In this document: positions 24,887 through 35,093 of the stretch, piece by piece
Layout: each line of letters starts with the position of its first letter
How positions within the stretch are numbered: position 1 is the stretch's first letter
Assembly (NCBI RefSeq): GCF_902833085.1
Contig: NZ_CADFEB010000008.1
Span: forward strand, 109,858-173,857
DNA: 64,000 bases
Reading direction: 5' to 3'
From: Burkholderia ubonensis
Lineage (GTDB): Bacteria; Pseudomonadota; Gammaproteobacteria; Burkholderiales; Burkholderiaceae
Notes under the pieces: generated by a model
What the model saw: the letters and a program-made list of their open reading frames with translations, nothing else
The model's database searches: none
Told to the model about the DNA's origin: nothing
Program-made: the position numbers and the translations under genes

Positions 24887-25666
24887 TCAATGACGATCGC
24901 CGCGCCAGCGGCCCGGCGCGATACCGAACCGTTTCGTGAACGCGTGCGTGAACGCGCTCTGGTCGGCGAAGCCGACCTGCCCGGCGATATCCGCGAGCGG
25001 GTGCCGGCCGTCGGCGAGCAGGACTACCGCCGCGTCGAGACGCAGCCTTTGCAGGTAGCGGTGCGGGGTTTCGCCGAACGCGTCGACGAACAGTTGATGA
25101 AACCGGCGCATCCCGTAGCCGCAATGCGCGGCCAGATCGGCGATGCGCAGCGGCTCGGCGAGCCGCGCGCGCAGCCACTGGTCGATGCGCGCGAAATCGA
25201 GGCCCGCCGCGGGCGCTGCCGCTGTGAGGCTGCCGTTGTCCAGCAGCGCGCCGCACAGCTGCGCGGCGGCCTGCCACTGGAAACGATGCGCGGCCGCGCG
25301 CTGCGCGTCGCCGGCCGCGGCGTCGAGCCGTTCGGCGGCGGCCGCGACCCGCGCGACCAGCGCCGTCAGGCCCGGATCGACCGACACGGCGCGCGCGCCG
25401 TCGAACAGCCGCCGCGGCACCGCGAGCGACGACGCGGGCAGGTCGAGCACGAGCTGGCGGTTGTCGCCGAGGCCCGCGTAATCGTGGCGCGAACCGGCCG
25501 GAATCAGCCACGCGGCATGCCGGTCGATGCGCTGGCCGACGCCGTCCACCGCCATCACCATCGCGCCGTCCACACCGAGTACGACCTGGTGGAAGTCGTG
25601 CAGGTCCGACGCTTCCGACGCGTCGTAGCGGCGCAGCGCAAGGGTGGGGGACGCGACGCGTTCCAT
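24887..25666 (-). CDS. AraC-family transcriptional regulator
   Basis: In this 259-residue protein the N-terminal cupin-like half includes DFHQVVLGVDGAMVM and AWLIPAGSRHDY. The C-terminal double HTH includes IADLAAHCGYGMRRFHQLF and LADIAGQVGFADQSAFTHAF, the latter the well-conserved second helix pair. It lies 131 bases upstream of the interrupted exporter on the same strand, so it was probably its activator or co-transcribed regulator. The loss of the exporter may leave this gene without its main target. The effector is unknown. Confidence 0.9.
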   Translation of the reverse strand: MERVASPTLALRRYDASEASDLHDFHQVVLGVDGAMVMAVDGVGQRIDRHAAWLIPAGSRHDYAGLGDNRQLVLDLPASSLAVPRRLFDGARAVSVDPGLTALVARVAAAAERLDAAAGDAQRAAAHRFQWQAAAQLCGALLDNGSLTAAAPAAGLDFARIDQWLRARLAEPLRIADLAAHCGYGMRRFHQLFVDAFGETPHRYLQRLRLDAAVVLLADGRHPLADIAGQVGFADQSAFTHAFTKRFGIAPGRWRGDRH

Positions 25667-25691
25667 CGGGCGGACGGCGGACCGTGGGGCG

Positions 25692-26033
25692 TCAGACGTC
25701 GAGCAGCTCGACCTCGAACACGAGCGTCGCGTTCGGCGGAATCACGCCGCCCGCGCCGCGCGGACCGTAGCCGAGTTGCGGCGGAATCGTCAGGCGGCGC
25801 ACGCCGCCGACCTTCATGCCCTGCACGCCTTCGTCCCAGCCCTTGATGACCATGCCGCCGCCGAGCACGAACGCGAACGGGTCGTTGCGGTCCTTGCTCG
25901 AATCGAATTTCTGGCCGTCGGTCAGCCAGCCCGTGTAATGCACGCTGACCGTTTGACCTGCTTGCGCCTCGGCGCCGGTGCCTTCGGTGAGATCTTCGTA
26001 CTTGAGGCCCGTATCGGTCGTGATGACTGCCAT
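25692..26033 (-). CDS. FKBP-type peptidyl-prolyl isomerase
   Basis: This 113-residue single-domain cytoplasmic FKBP has the usual FK506-binding residues: VHYTGWLTDGQKFDSS, PFAFVLGGGMVIKGWDEG and IPPQLGYGPRGAGG. There is no signal peptide or SlyD-type insert. Such small FKBPs in Burkholderia resemble Mip-like proteins but without the dimerisation domain. The ATG has CAGGAG upstream. It stands alone, 25 bases from the end of the AraC gene on the same strand. The fold and activity are well supported; client proteins are unknown. Confidence 0.93.
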   Translation of the reverse strand: MAVITTDTGLKYEDLTEGTGAEAQAGQTVSVHYTGWLTDGQKFDSSKDRNDPFAFVLGGGMVIKGWDEGVQGMKVGGVRRLTIPPQLGYGPRGAGGVIPPNATLVFEVELLDV

Positions 26034-26535
26034 GACTGCTCCTGAATGGGGTTGGGTGAAACCGCTATTGTAGGCGAGCGGACGCCGCGCCGCCGCACGC
26101 GCGGGCAGGGCGTCGGCGCGCGGTCGACGGTGCGCTTCCCGCCGTGTGCCGGCGCGTCGCTTCACCGGCCCGTTTGAATCGATCCGAATCGATCGGCGGC
26201 CGCATGGCCCGCATCGCGGCGCACGGCCGAGGTGCGCGTATGAATCCGTTGCCGCATCGGTGCGTGCATCCGTTGCAGCGCCTGCGCGAGCAGTCCGGCG
26301 ACGCCGGGCGCGCGTTCGAATTTCCCTGTCGATGCGCGTCGTTTCCGCGCCGCTTGTTCCGTCGCTTGCACCGCAAGGTGTTTGGAAGCGCGCGTCTACC
26401 GCGCGGCTTGCGTGTGCGGGTCGCCGCGACCTATCTTTACATCTATCAATGTCAAGATCGCCGATGTCGTGGACCGGCCCGGAGCGGCATGGCACGAGAC
26501 CCGTGCACGCAGCATGGGACAGGAGACGAACCAAC
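26034..26535 (+). other. 500-base intergenic region, no gene recognised
   Basis: This lies between the divergent FKBP gene and the gene at 26536. The open frames in it lack ribosome sites and family features. A short ATCGATCCGAATCGAT-like repeat occurs near 26176-26192, and a less G+C-rich stretch near 26430-26465 is the likely promoter zone for the downstream gene. No specific promoter is assigned. Confidence 0.4.
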
Positions 26536-27450
26536 ATGAAATCAGCCGCTTCCGCCACCGCGGCCAACGTGATGCCGGTGCGCCGCGACCTGCGTTTCGA
26601 CCTGCCGGTCGAGCGCGCGAAGGACTGGCACGGCAAGGGGCCGCACGTCACCCATTTCTTCAACGCGCTGTCGCTGCTGTTTCCGGCCGGTGAGCGCTTC
26701 TTCATGGATTCGGTGCGCCATTACCGCGACCGCATCGACGATCCGGTGCTCAAGCGCCAGGTGCTCGGCTTCATCGGACAGGAGGCGATGCACACGCGCG
26801 AGCACGTCGAATACAACGAGCTGCTGCAGGCGAACCGGCTGCCGGCGCGCAAGCTCGACAAGCGTGTCTGGGCGGTGCTCGGCTACCTGAAGCGCACGCT
26901 GCCGCATTCGGTGCAGCTCGCGCACACGGTCGCCGCCGAGCATTACACGGCGATGCTCGCCGACTGGATCCTGCGCGATCCGTCGCGGCTGGCCGGCTCG
27001 GTCGACGGCTACCGGCAGATGTGGATCTGGCATGCGCTCGAGGAAACCGAGCACAAGTCGGTGTCGTTCGACGTGTGGACCGCGGTGATGAAGCCGGGCG
27101 CGCGGCGCTACTGCGTGCGCATCGGCGTGTTCCTGGCGACGACGCTGACGTTCTGGCCGACGGTGTACCTGATGCACCGCGCGCTGCTGCGGCGCGACCC
27201 GGCCGCCCGGCGCCACCGTGTGCGCGGGACGCTGAGCATGATCGCGTTCCTGTACGGGCCGCGCCACGGGTTGTTTCCGCGCATCGCGCGCGAATGGCTG
27301 AGCTTCTTGCGGCCCGGTTTCCATCCGTGGGATCACGACAACCGCCACCATCTCGCCCGCGTCGACGCGCTCGTCGCCGCGTACGGGGAGCACGACGGCA
27401 CGTCGCCCGGCCGTGGCCGCGCGCTCGCGCCGCTGGCGTCCGGGCGCTGA
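26536..27450 (+). CDS. Predicted metal-dependent hydrolase (PF10118/COG3687 type)
   Basis: This 304-residue protein is likely helical and ferritin-like. The acidic/histidine pattern IGQEAMHTREH, AEHYTAML and HALEETEHKS suggests a carboxylate-bridged di-metal site. One or two hydrophobic segments (CVRIGVFLATTLTFWPTVY) near residues 195-215 may associate with the membrane. The family is named metal-dependent hydrolase without an established reaction; an oxygenase-like activity fits the motifs equally well. The start has CAGGAGACG upstream. No operon partner follows. Confidence 0.8.
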   Translation: MKSAASATAANVMPVRRDLRFDLPVERAKDWHGKGPHVTHFFNALSLLFPAGERFFMDSVRHYRDRIDDPVLKRQVLGFIGQEAMHTREHVEYNELLQANRLPARKLDKRVWAVLGYLKRTLPHSVQLAHTVAAEHYTAMLADWILRDPSRLAGSVDGYRQMWIWHALEETEHKSVSFDVWTAVMKPGARRYCVRIGVFLATTLTFWPTVYLMHRALLRRDPAARRHRVRGTLSMIAFLYGPRHGLFPRIAREWLSFLRPGFHPWDHDNRHHLARVDALVAAYGEHDGTSPGRGRALAPLASGR

Positions 27451-27953
27451 AGGGTGCTGATCGGCATTGAGTGCCGAGGGCGCGGTGTTGCGTCCGCACA
27501 TCAGTCGGCTGCGTCTGACGATTGACCTCGGTCAATCGCCGCGATCCGCCCCCGATCGCGTTTGCCTGCTTCGGATCGGAACCGAAATCGACGGTCGCGG
27601 GCATCGCGGACACGGCGGACGCCGCCATGCCCGGCGCATAGCGGACGGCGCCGGCCGCGCGACCCTGCGCCTTCGCGCCCGCCCCTGACCCTGAGCCGAC
27701 CCCCACATCCCGGCCGCAACCGCGCGACGCCAGCCCGTTTCGCGGCCGCCGTGCCACCGGGATTACACCCATCTAGCCGCACCGTGCCGGCGCCGATATA
27801 CCGCTTAAGGCAGGCTTCGAACCGATGCAATTATTGCGCCGGGGTATTTTATTCAGACGGAAATACGGCGAATATGTCGGTTCGATCGTCTGGTCTGTCG
27901 CGCGCCACGGCGGCGAGCCGAAGCGCGCAACCAACGCAGAGCGGGGAACAACG
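27451..27953 (+). promoter_or_regulatory. Region upstream of the sigma-54 activator, with FNR-like dyad
   Basis: About 500 bases with no convincing gene. GATTGAC-CTCG-GTCAATC (27520-27537) is a perfect dyad whose core TTGAC-N4-GTCAA resembles CRP/FNR-family sites (TTGAT-N4-ATCAA). A less G+C-rich patch at 27830-27890 is a likely promoter zone for the regulator. Neither role is proven. Confidence 0.4.
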
Positions 27954-29437
<1,484 letters not shown>

Positions 29438-29441
<4 letters not shown>

Positions 29442-29836
29442 CGATAAGTCCACAGCCGGTGCAGCACGAACGTGACCGGCGGCACGAACAGCACGACCGC
29501 GACGATGCTCCATCCGGCGGCGAGACCGAGCGCCTCGGTGCCGCGTGCGAGCAGCATCGTCTCGACCAGCCCCGACACCGCGACCGCGAGGAAGCGTGCG
29601 AGGTTGCTCCATTGCACGGTCGACGAGAAACTCCACAGCGTGTTGGCGAGATACGAGAACACGGTCGCGCAGACGAACGCGACCGCGTTCGCGGTCACGG
29701 GCGTCGCATCGGCCAGCGCGAACATCGCCGACGCGATGAGCGTGTGGATCGCGGTCGAGCAGAGGCCCGACACGCCGAAGCGGATGAGCCGCCCGCGTTC
29801 GGCGGCGTAGAGGGCGCGAATCACCTGGATCTCCAT
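29438..29836 (-). CDS. GtrA-like membrane protein
   Basis: This 132-residue protein has four hydrophobic segments and the family opening RLIRFGVSGLCSTAIH, with FSYLANTLWSFS in the middle and VTFVLHRLWTYR at the end. GtrA proteins are thought to flip polyprenyl-phosphate-linked sugars or assist their transport. It is the last gene of a reverse-strand group with a GtrB-type transferase 22 bases upstream. Its stop codon overlaps that of the convergent sigma-54 regulator at a shared CTAG. Confidence 0.88.
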
Positions 29837-29858
29837 GGCAGTGTTCCGTGCGCGGCGT

Positions 29859-30923
29859 TCAGTGCGCGGCGACGCGATGACGCGTCAGCGCGCGGCGGCG
29901 CGCAAGGTCGGCGCGCGCGGTGGCCGCCGCCTGGCGCAGCGAGTCGCGCGACACGGGCAGCGCCGTCACCTTGCTGCGCGCCTGGTAGCGGCGGCGCACG
30001 AGATAGACGGGCCGTTCCTTCGATTCGTAGTAGATGCGTCCGATATATTCGCCGACGACGCCGATCCCGATCAACTCGATGCCGCTGATGAACAGCATCG
30101 CCGAGATCAGCGACGCGTAGCCGGGCACCGGATTGCCGAACATGAGCGTGCGCGCGACGATGAACGTGCCGTACACGAACGCGAGCGCGGCGATGCCGAG
30201 CCCGATGTAGGTCCAGCTGCGCAGCGGCACCGTGCTGAAGCTCGTGATGCCCTCCAGCGCGAAATTCCACAGCTTCCAGCCGGAGAATTTCGACTTGCCG
30301 GCGCTGCGCGCTTCGCGCTCGTAGTCGACGATCACGGTGCGAAAGCCCACCCACGCGAACAGGCCCTTCATGAAGCGGCGCCGCTCCGGCAGGCTGCGCA
30401 GCGCGTTGACGACCTGGCGGTCCATCAGCCGGAAATCGCCGACGTTTTCCGGCAGCTTCACTTCCGACAGCGCGTTGTGCACGCGGTAGTAGAGGGCGGC
30501 GGCGGTGCGCTTCGCGAACGAATCGCACGCGCGGTTGGTGCGCCGCGCGGCAACGACTTCCGCGCCGTTGCGCCAGTGATCGATCATCACCGGGATCAGG
30601 CTCGGCGGGTCCTGCAGGTCCGCGTCGATCGGAATCACCGCGTCGCCGACCGCTTCGTCGAGGCCCGCCGTGAGCGCCGCTTCCTTGCCGAAATTGCGCG
30701 TGAGGTCGATCACGCGCACGCGGCGGTCCTTCGCGCCGATCGCGATCAGGCGCTCGAGCGTGTCGTCGCGGCTGCCGTCGTTGACGCACACGATCTCGAA
30801 GCGGATTCCGTCGATTCCGGCCATCAGCGGAATCACGACGTCGAAGAAGTGCCCGACGGCCTCGCCTTCGTTGTAGAACGGCACGACCAACGAGACGAGT
30901 GGTGTATGTGGTTGAGCCCGCAT
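29859..30923 (-). CDS. GtrB-like polyprenyl-phosphate glycosyltransferase
   Basis: In this 354-residue GT2 enzyme the N-terminal SLVVPFYNEGEAVGHFF and the metal motif IDADLQDPPS are diagnostic for the GtrB/DPM1/ArnC group. Two membrane helices follow (YIGLGIAALAFVYGTFIV and SAMLFISGIELIGIGVVGEY). It should transfer a sugar from a nucleotide donor to undecaprenyl phosphate on the cytoplasmic face. GtrA would then move the product and the two GT87-type proteins upstream could use it in the periplasm. The sugar is unknown. Basic C-terminal residues after the second helix (RRRYQARSK) suit membrane association. Confidence 0.9.
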   Translation of the reverse strand: MRAQPHTPLVSLVVPFYNEGEAVGHFFDVVIPLMAGIDGIRFEIVCVNDGSRDDTLERLIAIGAKDRRVRVIDLTRNFGKEAALTAGLDEAVGDAVIPIDADLQDPPSLIPVMIDHWRNGAEVVAARRTNRACDSFAKRTAAALYYRVHNALSEVKLPENVGDFRLMDRQVVNALRSLPERRRFMKGLFAWVGFRTVIVDYEREARSAGKSKFSGWKLWNFALEGITSFSTVPLRSWTYIGLGIAALAFVYGTFIVARTLMFGNPVPGYASLISAMLFISGIELIGIGVVGEYIGRIYYESKERPVYLVRRRYQARSKVTALPVSRDSLRQAAATARADLARRRALTRHRVAAH

Positions 30924-30988
30924 GACGTTTCCCCCTGTGTATGCCGCTTCGGTGCCGGCTGCCGGACGGCAGCGGCCGGGCGGTCGAA

Positions 30989-32332
30989 TCAATGAAGCCG
31001 CGGCGCCGCGTGGCGCGGCCGCACGGCGTGCGTGAAATCGGTGTCGGTCGCGCTGTCGTGCGCGTCCGGCATGCACGGCGCGTCGTGGCGTTCGTGCGCG
31101 ATGCGCGCAACGAGCAGCAGCAGCGACACGGCCGTGACGAGCGGCATGAACTGCACGTGCAGATGCGCGATGGCGAGGCTCGCCAGCGGCGCGGCCCACA
31201 GCAGCGCGAGCCATTCGCGGTCGAAGCGCCGCCAGCCGAACGCGAACGCGTGACGCGCATACCACGCGATCACGATGCCGTACCACGCGAGATCGCAGTC
31301 GATCAGCGACGGGCCGGCCAGCAGGCTCGCGCAGACGAGCGTCGCGGCGCGCAGCGCATAGGTGCAGCTGCCGCGCCATGCGTAGACGACGGCCGCCGCC
31401 GCGCACACGATCGACAGCGCCTGCAGCGTCCGCGCGACGAACGGCGGCCAGCCGGCCAGCGCCGCCATCGCCTGCGCGGTCGGCATGCGCGCGAGCAGCG
31501 CGGGGGCGGCGCCGGCCGCCCGGCGCACGTCGTCGATCGCCTGCGCGAACGCGAGCCACGCATCCGGGCCGAACGCGAGCGTCGCGAGCGCGGCGATGCC
31601 GGCGACGGTCGCGGCCCATGCGGCGAGCGCGCGCCATTGCGCGGCGCACAGCAGCGCGAGCGGGAACAGCGCGGCGAGCTGCGGCTTCATGCTCAGCAGC
31701 CCGAAGCAGACGCCGGCGGCGAGCGGGCGCCGCTGCAGCAGCAACAGCCCGAAGCCGGCGAGCGATGCGGTGACGAGCGCGTCCTGCCCGGCGAGGGTCG
31801 CGAGGAACGCGCCGGGAAACGCCCACGCGCATAGCGCGGCGGAGCGGCGCTGCACGATCAGGCGGCTCGTGGCGACGAACAGCGCATACCCTCCGCCGAG
31901 CCACAGGGCCGCCGCGAGCGCGTAGGGCAGCCAGCCGAGCGGCATCGCCATCCACAGCGTGCCGGGCGGGTAGAGCCACGGCATCGCGGCCGGCGCGCCG
32001 TGCAGCGACGGAATCGCCTGCGCCTCGACCGCGCGCAGCGCCGCGCCGTGCCATGCGTCGAGCGCGCGCCCGTGCGCGGCGAGCCACGCCGCGCTCCAGG
32101 CCGACGCGAAATCGGACGCGGGCGGCGTCAGCGTGTCGCCGTGCGGGCCCAGCAGGCGCACGACGTAGATTCCGGCGAACAGCAGGTAGCAGCACAGCGC
32201 GGCGCACGCATATGCGCGCACGCGGCGCAGCGTGAGCCAGTGGGGCCGGCGGCGCGGGCCGGCCGCCGGCAGTTCGGGATGCGCGTCGAACGCGGGCAGC
32301 GCGTCGCGGCCGGAGTGACGGAGCTGCATCAT
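30989..32332 (-). CDS. GT87/DUF2029 membrane glycosyltransferase (second of pair)
   Basis: This 447-residue protein has about ten hydrophobic helices. The family signature is split over PWLYPPGTLWM and LAGQDALVTASLAGFG, then FGLLSMKPQLAALFPLAL. GT87 enzymes are GT-C-fold transferases that use polyprenyl-phosphate sugars in the periplasm. It starts at ATG 32332, overlapping the upstream gene's stop (ATGA), so the pair is translationally coupled. The C-terminal ~35 residues are hydrophilic and His/Asp-rich. Acceptor and sugar are unknown; lipid, polysaccharide or pilin modification are all possible. Confidence 0.83.
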   Translation of the reverse strand: MMQLRHSGRDALPAFDAHPELPAAGPRRRPHWLTLRRVRAYACAALCCYLLFAGIYVVRLLGPHGDTLTPPASDFASAWSAAWLAAHGRALDAWHGAALRAVEAQAIPSLHGAPAAMPWLYPPGTLWMAMPLGWLPYALAAALWLGGGYALFVATSRLIVQRRSAALCAWAFPGAFLATLAGQDALVTASLAGFGLLLLQRRPLAAGVCFGLLSMKPQLAALFPLALLCAAQWRALAAWAATVAGIAALATLAFGPDAWLAFAQAIDDVRRAAGAAPALLARMPTAQAMAALAGWPPFVARTLQALSIVCAAAAVVYAWRGSCTYALRAATLVCASLLAGPSLIDCDLAWYGIVIAWYARHAFAFGWRRFDREWLALLWAAPLASLAIAHLHVQFMPLVTAVSLLLLVARIAHERHDAPCMPDAHDSATDTDFTHAVRPRHAAPRLH

Positions 32333-33567
32333 GCGGCTCCCGGCGCGAGCGACGCGCGGCGCAGGACGACGAACAGCAGGCTCAGCAGCACGACCGGGCC
32401 GATTTGCGGCAGCAGGAACAGGCGGTTGACGAACTCGAACGCGGGCAGCAGCCACGCGAGCACGACCACCGGCTGGTCGCCGGGCAGCCAGCCTTCGTCG
32501 AGGCCGTACGCGACGACGCAGAACACCGCGATGCCGAGCCACGGCAGTTCGTAGTGCCACAGGTACGGCGTCGTCAGCAGCGTCGCGGCCGCGAGCGCCG
32601 CGCCGCGCAGGCGCATGTCGCGCGTGCGGCGCCACACGGCAACCGCGGCCGTCGCGGCGACCAGCGCGATCGCGGCCTGCGCCGCGTACGCGATAGTCGG
32701 CGACGCGCCGGCGAGCCGCAGCGCCGCGAACGGCGACGGCGACACCAGCCAGTACCCCACGCCGTGCTCGACGATCATCTCGCGCACCGTCGTCATGCCG
32801 TTCGCGAAGCCGCGCAGCGCGGCGGCGCCGCCGAGCGCGACGCTGGCTGCCGCGAACAGCGCGGAGCCGGCTGCGGCGGCGGCAAACGCCCGCCACGCGC
32901 GCGTGGCGATCAGCACGAGCGGAAACAGCACGGCGAGCTGCGGCTTGACCGCAAGCAGGCTGACGAGCAGGCCGGCTGCGACCGGCCGCCGTTCGAGATG
33001 GCGCAGCGCGAGCGCCGCGATGCCGGCGGTGAGCAGGCCGTTCTGGCCGCTCGCGATCGCGACGAACACGCCGGGGAACGCCAGCAGCGCGAGCGTGACG
33101 GCGCTCGGTTGCGAGAGGTGCGCGCGCAGCCCGGACAGGCCGGCGACGCCTCGCGCATAGCATAGAAAGCTGCCCGCGAAAAAGAGGAAAAAAGCGGGCA
33201 GAAACGGCACGAAAGCGAGCGGCACGACGAGCAGCAGCATCGTCGGCGGATACAGCCACGGCAGGAAGCCGCGATGCAGGTACGCGCCGAACCGCAGCAG
33301 TTCGGCTTGCGTGAAGAAGCTGAAATCGTAGATCGAGCCGACCTGTCCGTGCAGGATCAGGTCGGAGGCCGTCCAGAACACCGCGAAGTCGACGCCCGGG
33401 CGCACCGCCGTGTTGGCGCTGAAGCCGTGCGTCGTCCACGCCCATGCGCCGAGCGTGAGCGCGATGAGCAGCAGCATCGCGCAGCTGTACGGCACGATCC
33501 GCTCGGCCGTCAGCCACTGTGTGCAGCGCAGCGCGCGCCAGCGCGCTCCCCGATTGGCTACGTACAT
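32329..33567 (-). CDS. GT87/DUF2029 membrane glycosyltransferase (first of pair)
   Basis: This 412-residue protein is paralogous to the next gene, with about ten helices. GVDFAVFWTASDLILHGQ carries the likely catalytic aspartate region; PWLYPPTMLLLV, SGQNGLLTAGIAAL and SLLAVKPQLAVLFPLVL follow. ATG at 33567 is preferred, with GGGGC upstream; the frame is open 66 bases further to an earlier ATG that would cross a strong inverted repeat. It is the promoter-proximal gene of the four-gene GT87-GT87-GtrB-GtrA group. Its control region faces the Tad pilus locus. Confidence 0.83.
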   Translation of the reverse strand: MYVANRGARWRALRCTQWLTAERIVPYSCAMLLLIALTLGAWAWTTHGFSANTAVRPGVDFAVFWTASDLILHGQVGSIYDFSFFTQAELLRFGAYLHRGFLPWLYPPTMLLLVVPLAFVPFLPAFFLFFAGSFLCYARGVAGLSGLRAHLSQPSAVTLALLAFPGVFVAIASGQNGLLTAGIAALALRHLERRPVAAGLLVSLLAVKPQLAVLFPLVLIATRAWRAFAAAAAGSALFAAASVALGGAAALRGFANGMTTVREMIVEHGVGYWLVSPSPFAALRLAGASPTIAYAAQAAIALVAATAAVAVWRRTRDMRLRGAALAAATLLTTPYLWHYELPWLGIAVFCVVAYGLDEGWLPGDQPVVVLAWLLPAFEFVNRLFLLPQIGPVVLLSLLFVVLRRASLAPGAA

Positions 33568-33587
33568 GATGCCCCGCCTGCAGGTGG

Positions 33588-33630
33588 GGGCTGCATCGTC
33601 GATGCAGCCCGTTGGTATCGTGTGGTATCG
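33588..33630 (-). promoter_or_regulatory. 23-bp perfect dyad and GGTATCG direct repeat upstream of GT87 operon
   Basis: GGGCTGCATCG (33588-33598) and its perfect complement (33600-33610) surround a single T. GGTATCG then occurs twice at 33614-33620 and 33624-33630, ten bases apart. The dyad ends 21 bases from the likely start codon, so it may be an operator or a leader hairpin. Confidence 0.55.
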
Positions 33631-34287
33631 CACGGACTTCGAAGCGTGTTCGCTTTCTGGCAGCGTCCGGCCATTCCATTGTTAGAAAAAAACGCCCGGC
33701 GATGCAAATCGCCCCCGGTTTAACCGGGTGTTTAAAAAAGGAAAATCAGGCGAAAACGGGCCGGCGGCGGGTTCGTGATAGGACGAATCGGGCCTCGGTG
33801 TTACGGACATGAAACATTTCGCATGGCCGGCCGATGCAAACCTGTACACCGGCTGCCGTGCGCTCGCGGGCGGCGCGATCCGGGAAAATCCCGAGAAAAT
33901 TTTTTGAGCCTTGTCCGGCGGGGCTCTGCGCGGGTCGTGCCGCTGCGCGCGGCGGCGCGGATGTATCAGAAGCGCAACTTCCGGCCGGCCGCGCTCCCCC
34001 CGTTCGACCACCCCCCGACCCGAACCCCTTGTGCGGGCGGGATCGGGGGCAGGCTGGCCCGCTCTTTGCGATAGCTGACTCGCGGAAGTCGACGACGTGA
34101 CGTCCGGCCGATCCAGACATCGACTACACCAGGATCGACGCCGGCGCCGCCCACGGGGTTGGAGTCCGGAGCCGTGCAGAACAGCGCCGCATCCGGTCTC
34201 ACTGGGCAAGTCGCCGTCTGGCCAGCGGGGCGCCGGCATCGTCCGGTCGCCAGAACAAGGAGCAGGACCGAAGTCGGGGGTAACAAA
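33631..34287. promoter_or_regulatory. Divergent control region between GT87 operon and pilus locus
   Basis: About 650 bases without a convincing gene. It contains a CCCGGTT-T-AACCGGG palindrome (33714-33728) near A-tracts, and a small CGGGA-AAA-TCCCG hairpin with a following T-run (33881-33906). A sigma-54-type promoter is listed separately at 34055. The A+T-rich stretch 33684-33760 may hold the promoter of the reverse-strand glycosyltransferase operon. Confidence 0.45.
34055..34070 (+). promoter_or_regulatory. Sigma-54 (-24/-12) promoter candidate
   Basis: TGGCCCGCTCTTTGCG has the GG and GC doublets exactly ten bases apart, as required for RpoN (consensus TGGCAC-N5-TTGC). Transcription would start near 34082 and run toward the small gene at 34288 and the flp genes. 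It fits the presence of a sigma-54 activator with an intact GAFTGA 5 kb away. Confidence 0.55.
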
Positions 34288-34536
34288 ATGATGGACCAAG
34301 CCACGCCGCGGCTCGCGAGCCGCCAACGCAGCGCAACGGCGCCACGCCGGGCGACTGCGCTTCATTCGTCCGGCCGGCGTGCGTCGACCGGCCTCCAGTC
34401 CGCTTCGGGCGGCAAGCGCATCCGGCAGATCGCCACGCATGCGCACCCGAGCGGCAGTTCCTCGTTCGTCGAAACGGCCCGCAAGGGCATGTGCGCCCGC
34501 GCGCCCGTGCCGATGCGGCCGATCTTCACGTTCTGA
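34288..34536 (+). CDS. Small basic hypothetical protein
   Basis: The frame encodes 82 residues behind a good ribosome site (GGGGGT six bases before ATG). The product is rich in Arg, Ser and Ala (for example RSATAPRRATALHSS and GGKRIRQIATHAHPSGSS) with no membrane segment or recognised motif. It lies between the sigma-54-type promoter and the first prepilin gene. It may be a real small protein or a translated leader. The G+C-rich context makes chance open frames common, so confidence is limited. Confidence 0.35.
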   Translation: MMDQATPRLASRQRSATAPRRATALHSSGRRASTGLQSASGGKRIRQIATHAHPSGSSSFVETARKGMCARAPVPMRPIFTF

Positions 34537-34620
34537 TTTTTTGCAGTGCCAGCAGCAGGTAGGTCCCCCGAGTCAATGGTGGCAAGGGGTTTTGTTTAGC
34601 TATCCCAAGGGAGAGAAAAC

Positions 34621-34791
34621 ATGTCCAAGCTCGTTCAGCAACTGAAGCAGTTCGCCCGTGACGAAGACGGCGTGACCGCCATCGAGTACGGCCTGATCGC
34701 CGCATTGATTGCCGTCGTCATCATCGGCGCGGTGAAGATCGTCGGCCAGGATCTCAATGGCGTCTTTACGACGATCGGCAACGAACTGTGA
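34621..34791 (+). CDS. flp: Flp-type major prepilin, copy 1
   Basis: This 56-residue prepilin has a short basic leader ending DEDG, followed by the Flp motif VTAIEYGLIAALIAVVIIGA; cleavage after Gly by the TadV/CpaA peptidase leaves the conserved Glu and Tyr at mature positions 5 and 6. The hydrophobic N-helix polymerises into the pilus. The ATG has AAGGGAGAG upstream. It is followed by a hairpin before copy 2, so it is probably the most abundant transcript. The C-terminus (GQDLNGVFTTIGNEL) is identical to that of copy 2. Confidence 0.95.
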   Translation: MSKLVQQLKQFARDEDGVTAIEYGLIAALIAVVIIGAVKIVGQDLNGVFTTIGNEL

Positions 34792-34798
34792 ACCCGCC

Positions 34799-34829
34799 GA
34801 CGGGCGAGTTCACGGTTGATTCGCCCGTC
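34799..34829 (+). terminator. Attenuator-like hairpin between flp copies
   Basis: GACGGGCGA (34799-34807) pairs perfectly with TCGCCCGTC (34821-34829) over a 13-base loop, 7 bases after the first flp stop, followed by ATTTCCT. It probably reduces read-through so that the first prepilin is made in excess, as in other Flp loci. Confidence 0.6.
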
Positions 34830-34880
34830 ATTTCCTCGATTCGATGAGTGATGTCTTTGGTACGCGATGAGGAGCATGTC

Positions 34881-35093
34881 ATGAAGCAGACAGTCCTTGT
34901 GCAGCACTCCGGCAGTTTGCGTCAGCTGCTGGCCCGTGTGCACCGCTCGGGTTTCCTTCGGGACGACAGCGGCGTCACGGCGATCGAGTACGGCCTGATC
35001 GCCGCGTTGATCGCGGTGGTGATCATCGGCGCCGTGCAGCTCGTCGGCCAGGACCTGAACGGAGTGTTCACGACCATAGGGAACGAACTGTAG
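34881..35093 (+). CDS. flp: Flp-type prepilin, copy 2, with longer leader
   Basis: This 70-residue prepilin is almost identical to copy 1 after the cleavage site (DSG-VTAIEYGLIAALIAVVIIGAV). Its leader is about 30 residues, unusually long and basic (MKQTVLVQHSGSLRQLLARV). ATG behind GAGGAG. The matching mature parts show a tandem duplication, while the leaders differ completely, which may alter processing rate or timing. It could be a minor pilin or a spare copy. Confidence 0.93.
   Translation: MKQTVLVQHSGSLRQLLARVHRSGFLRDDSGVTAIEYGLIAALIAVVIIGAVQLVGQDLNGVFTTIGNEL

Noticed and set aside
33840..33910. Possible riboswitch (cyclic di-GMP type) before the pilus locus
   Set aside because: Only a 5-bp hairpin and a T-run are visible; the conserved core of GEMM-type riboswitches was not found.
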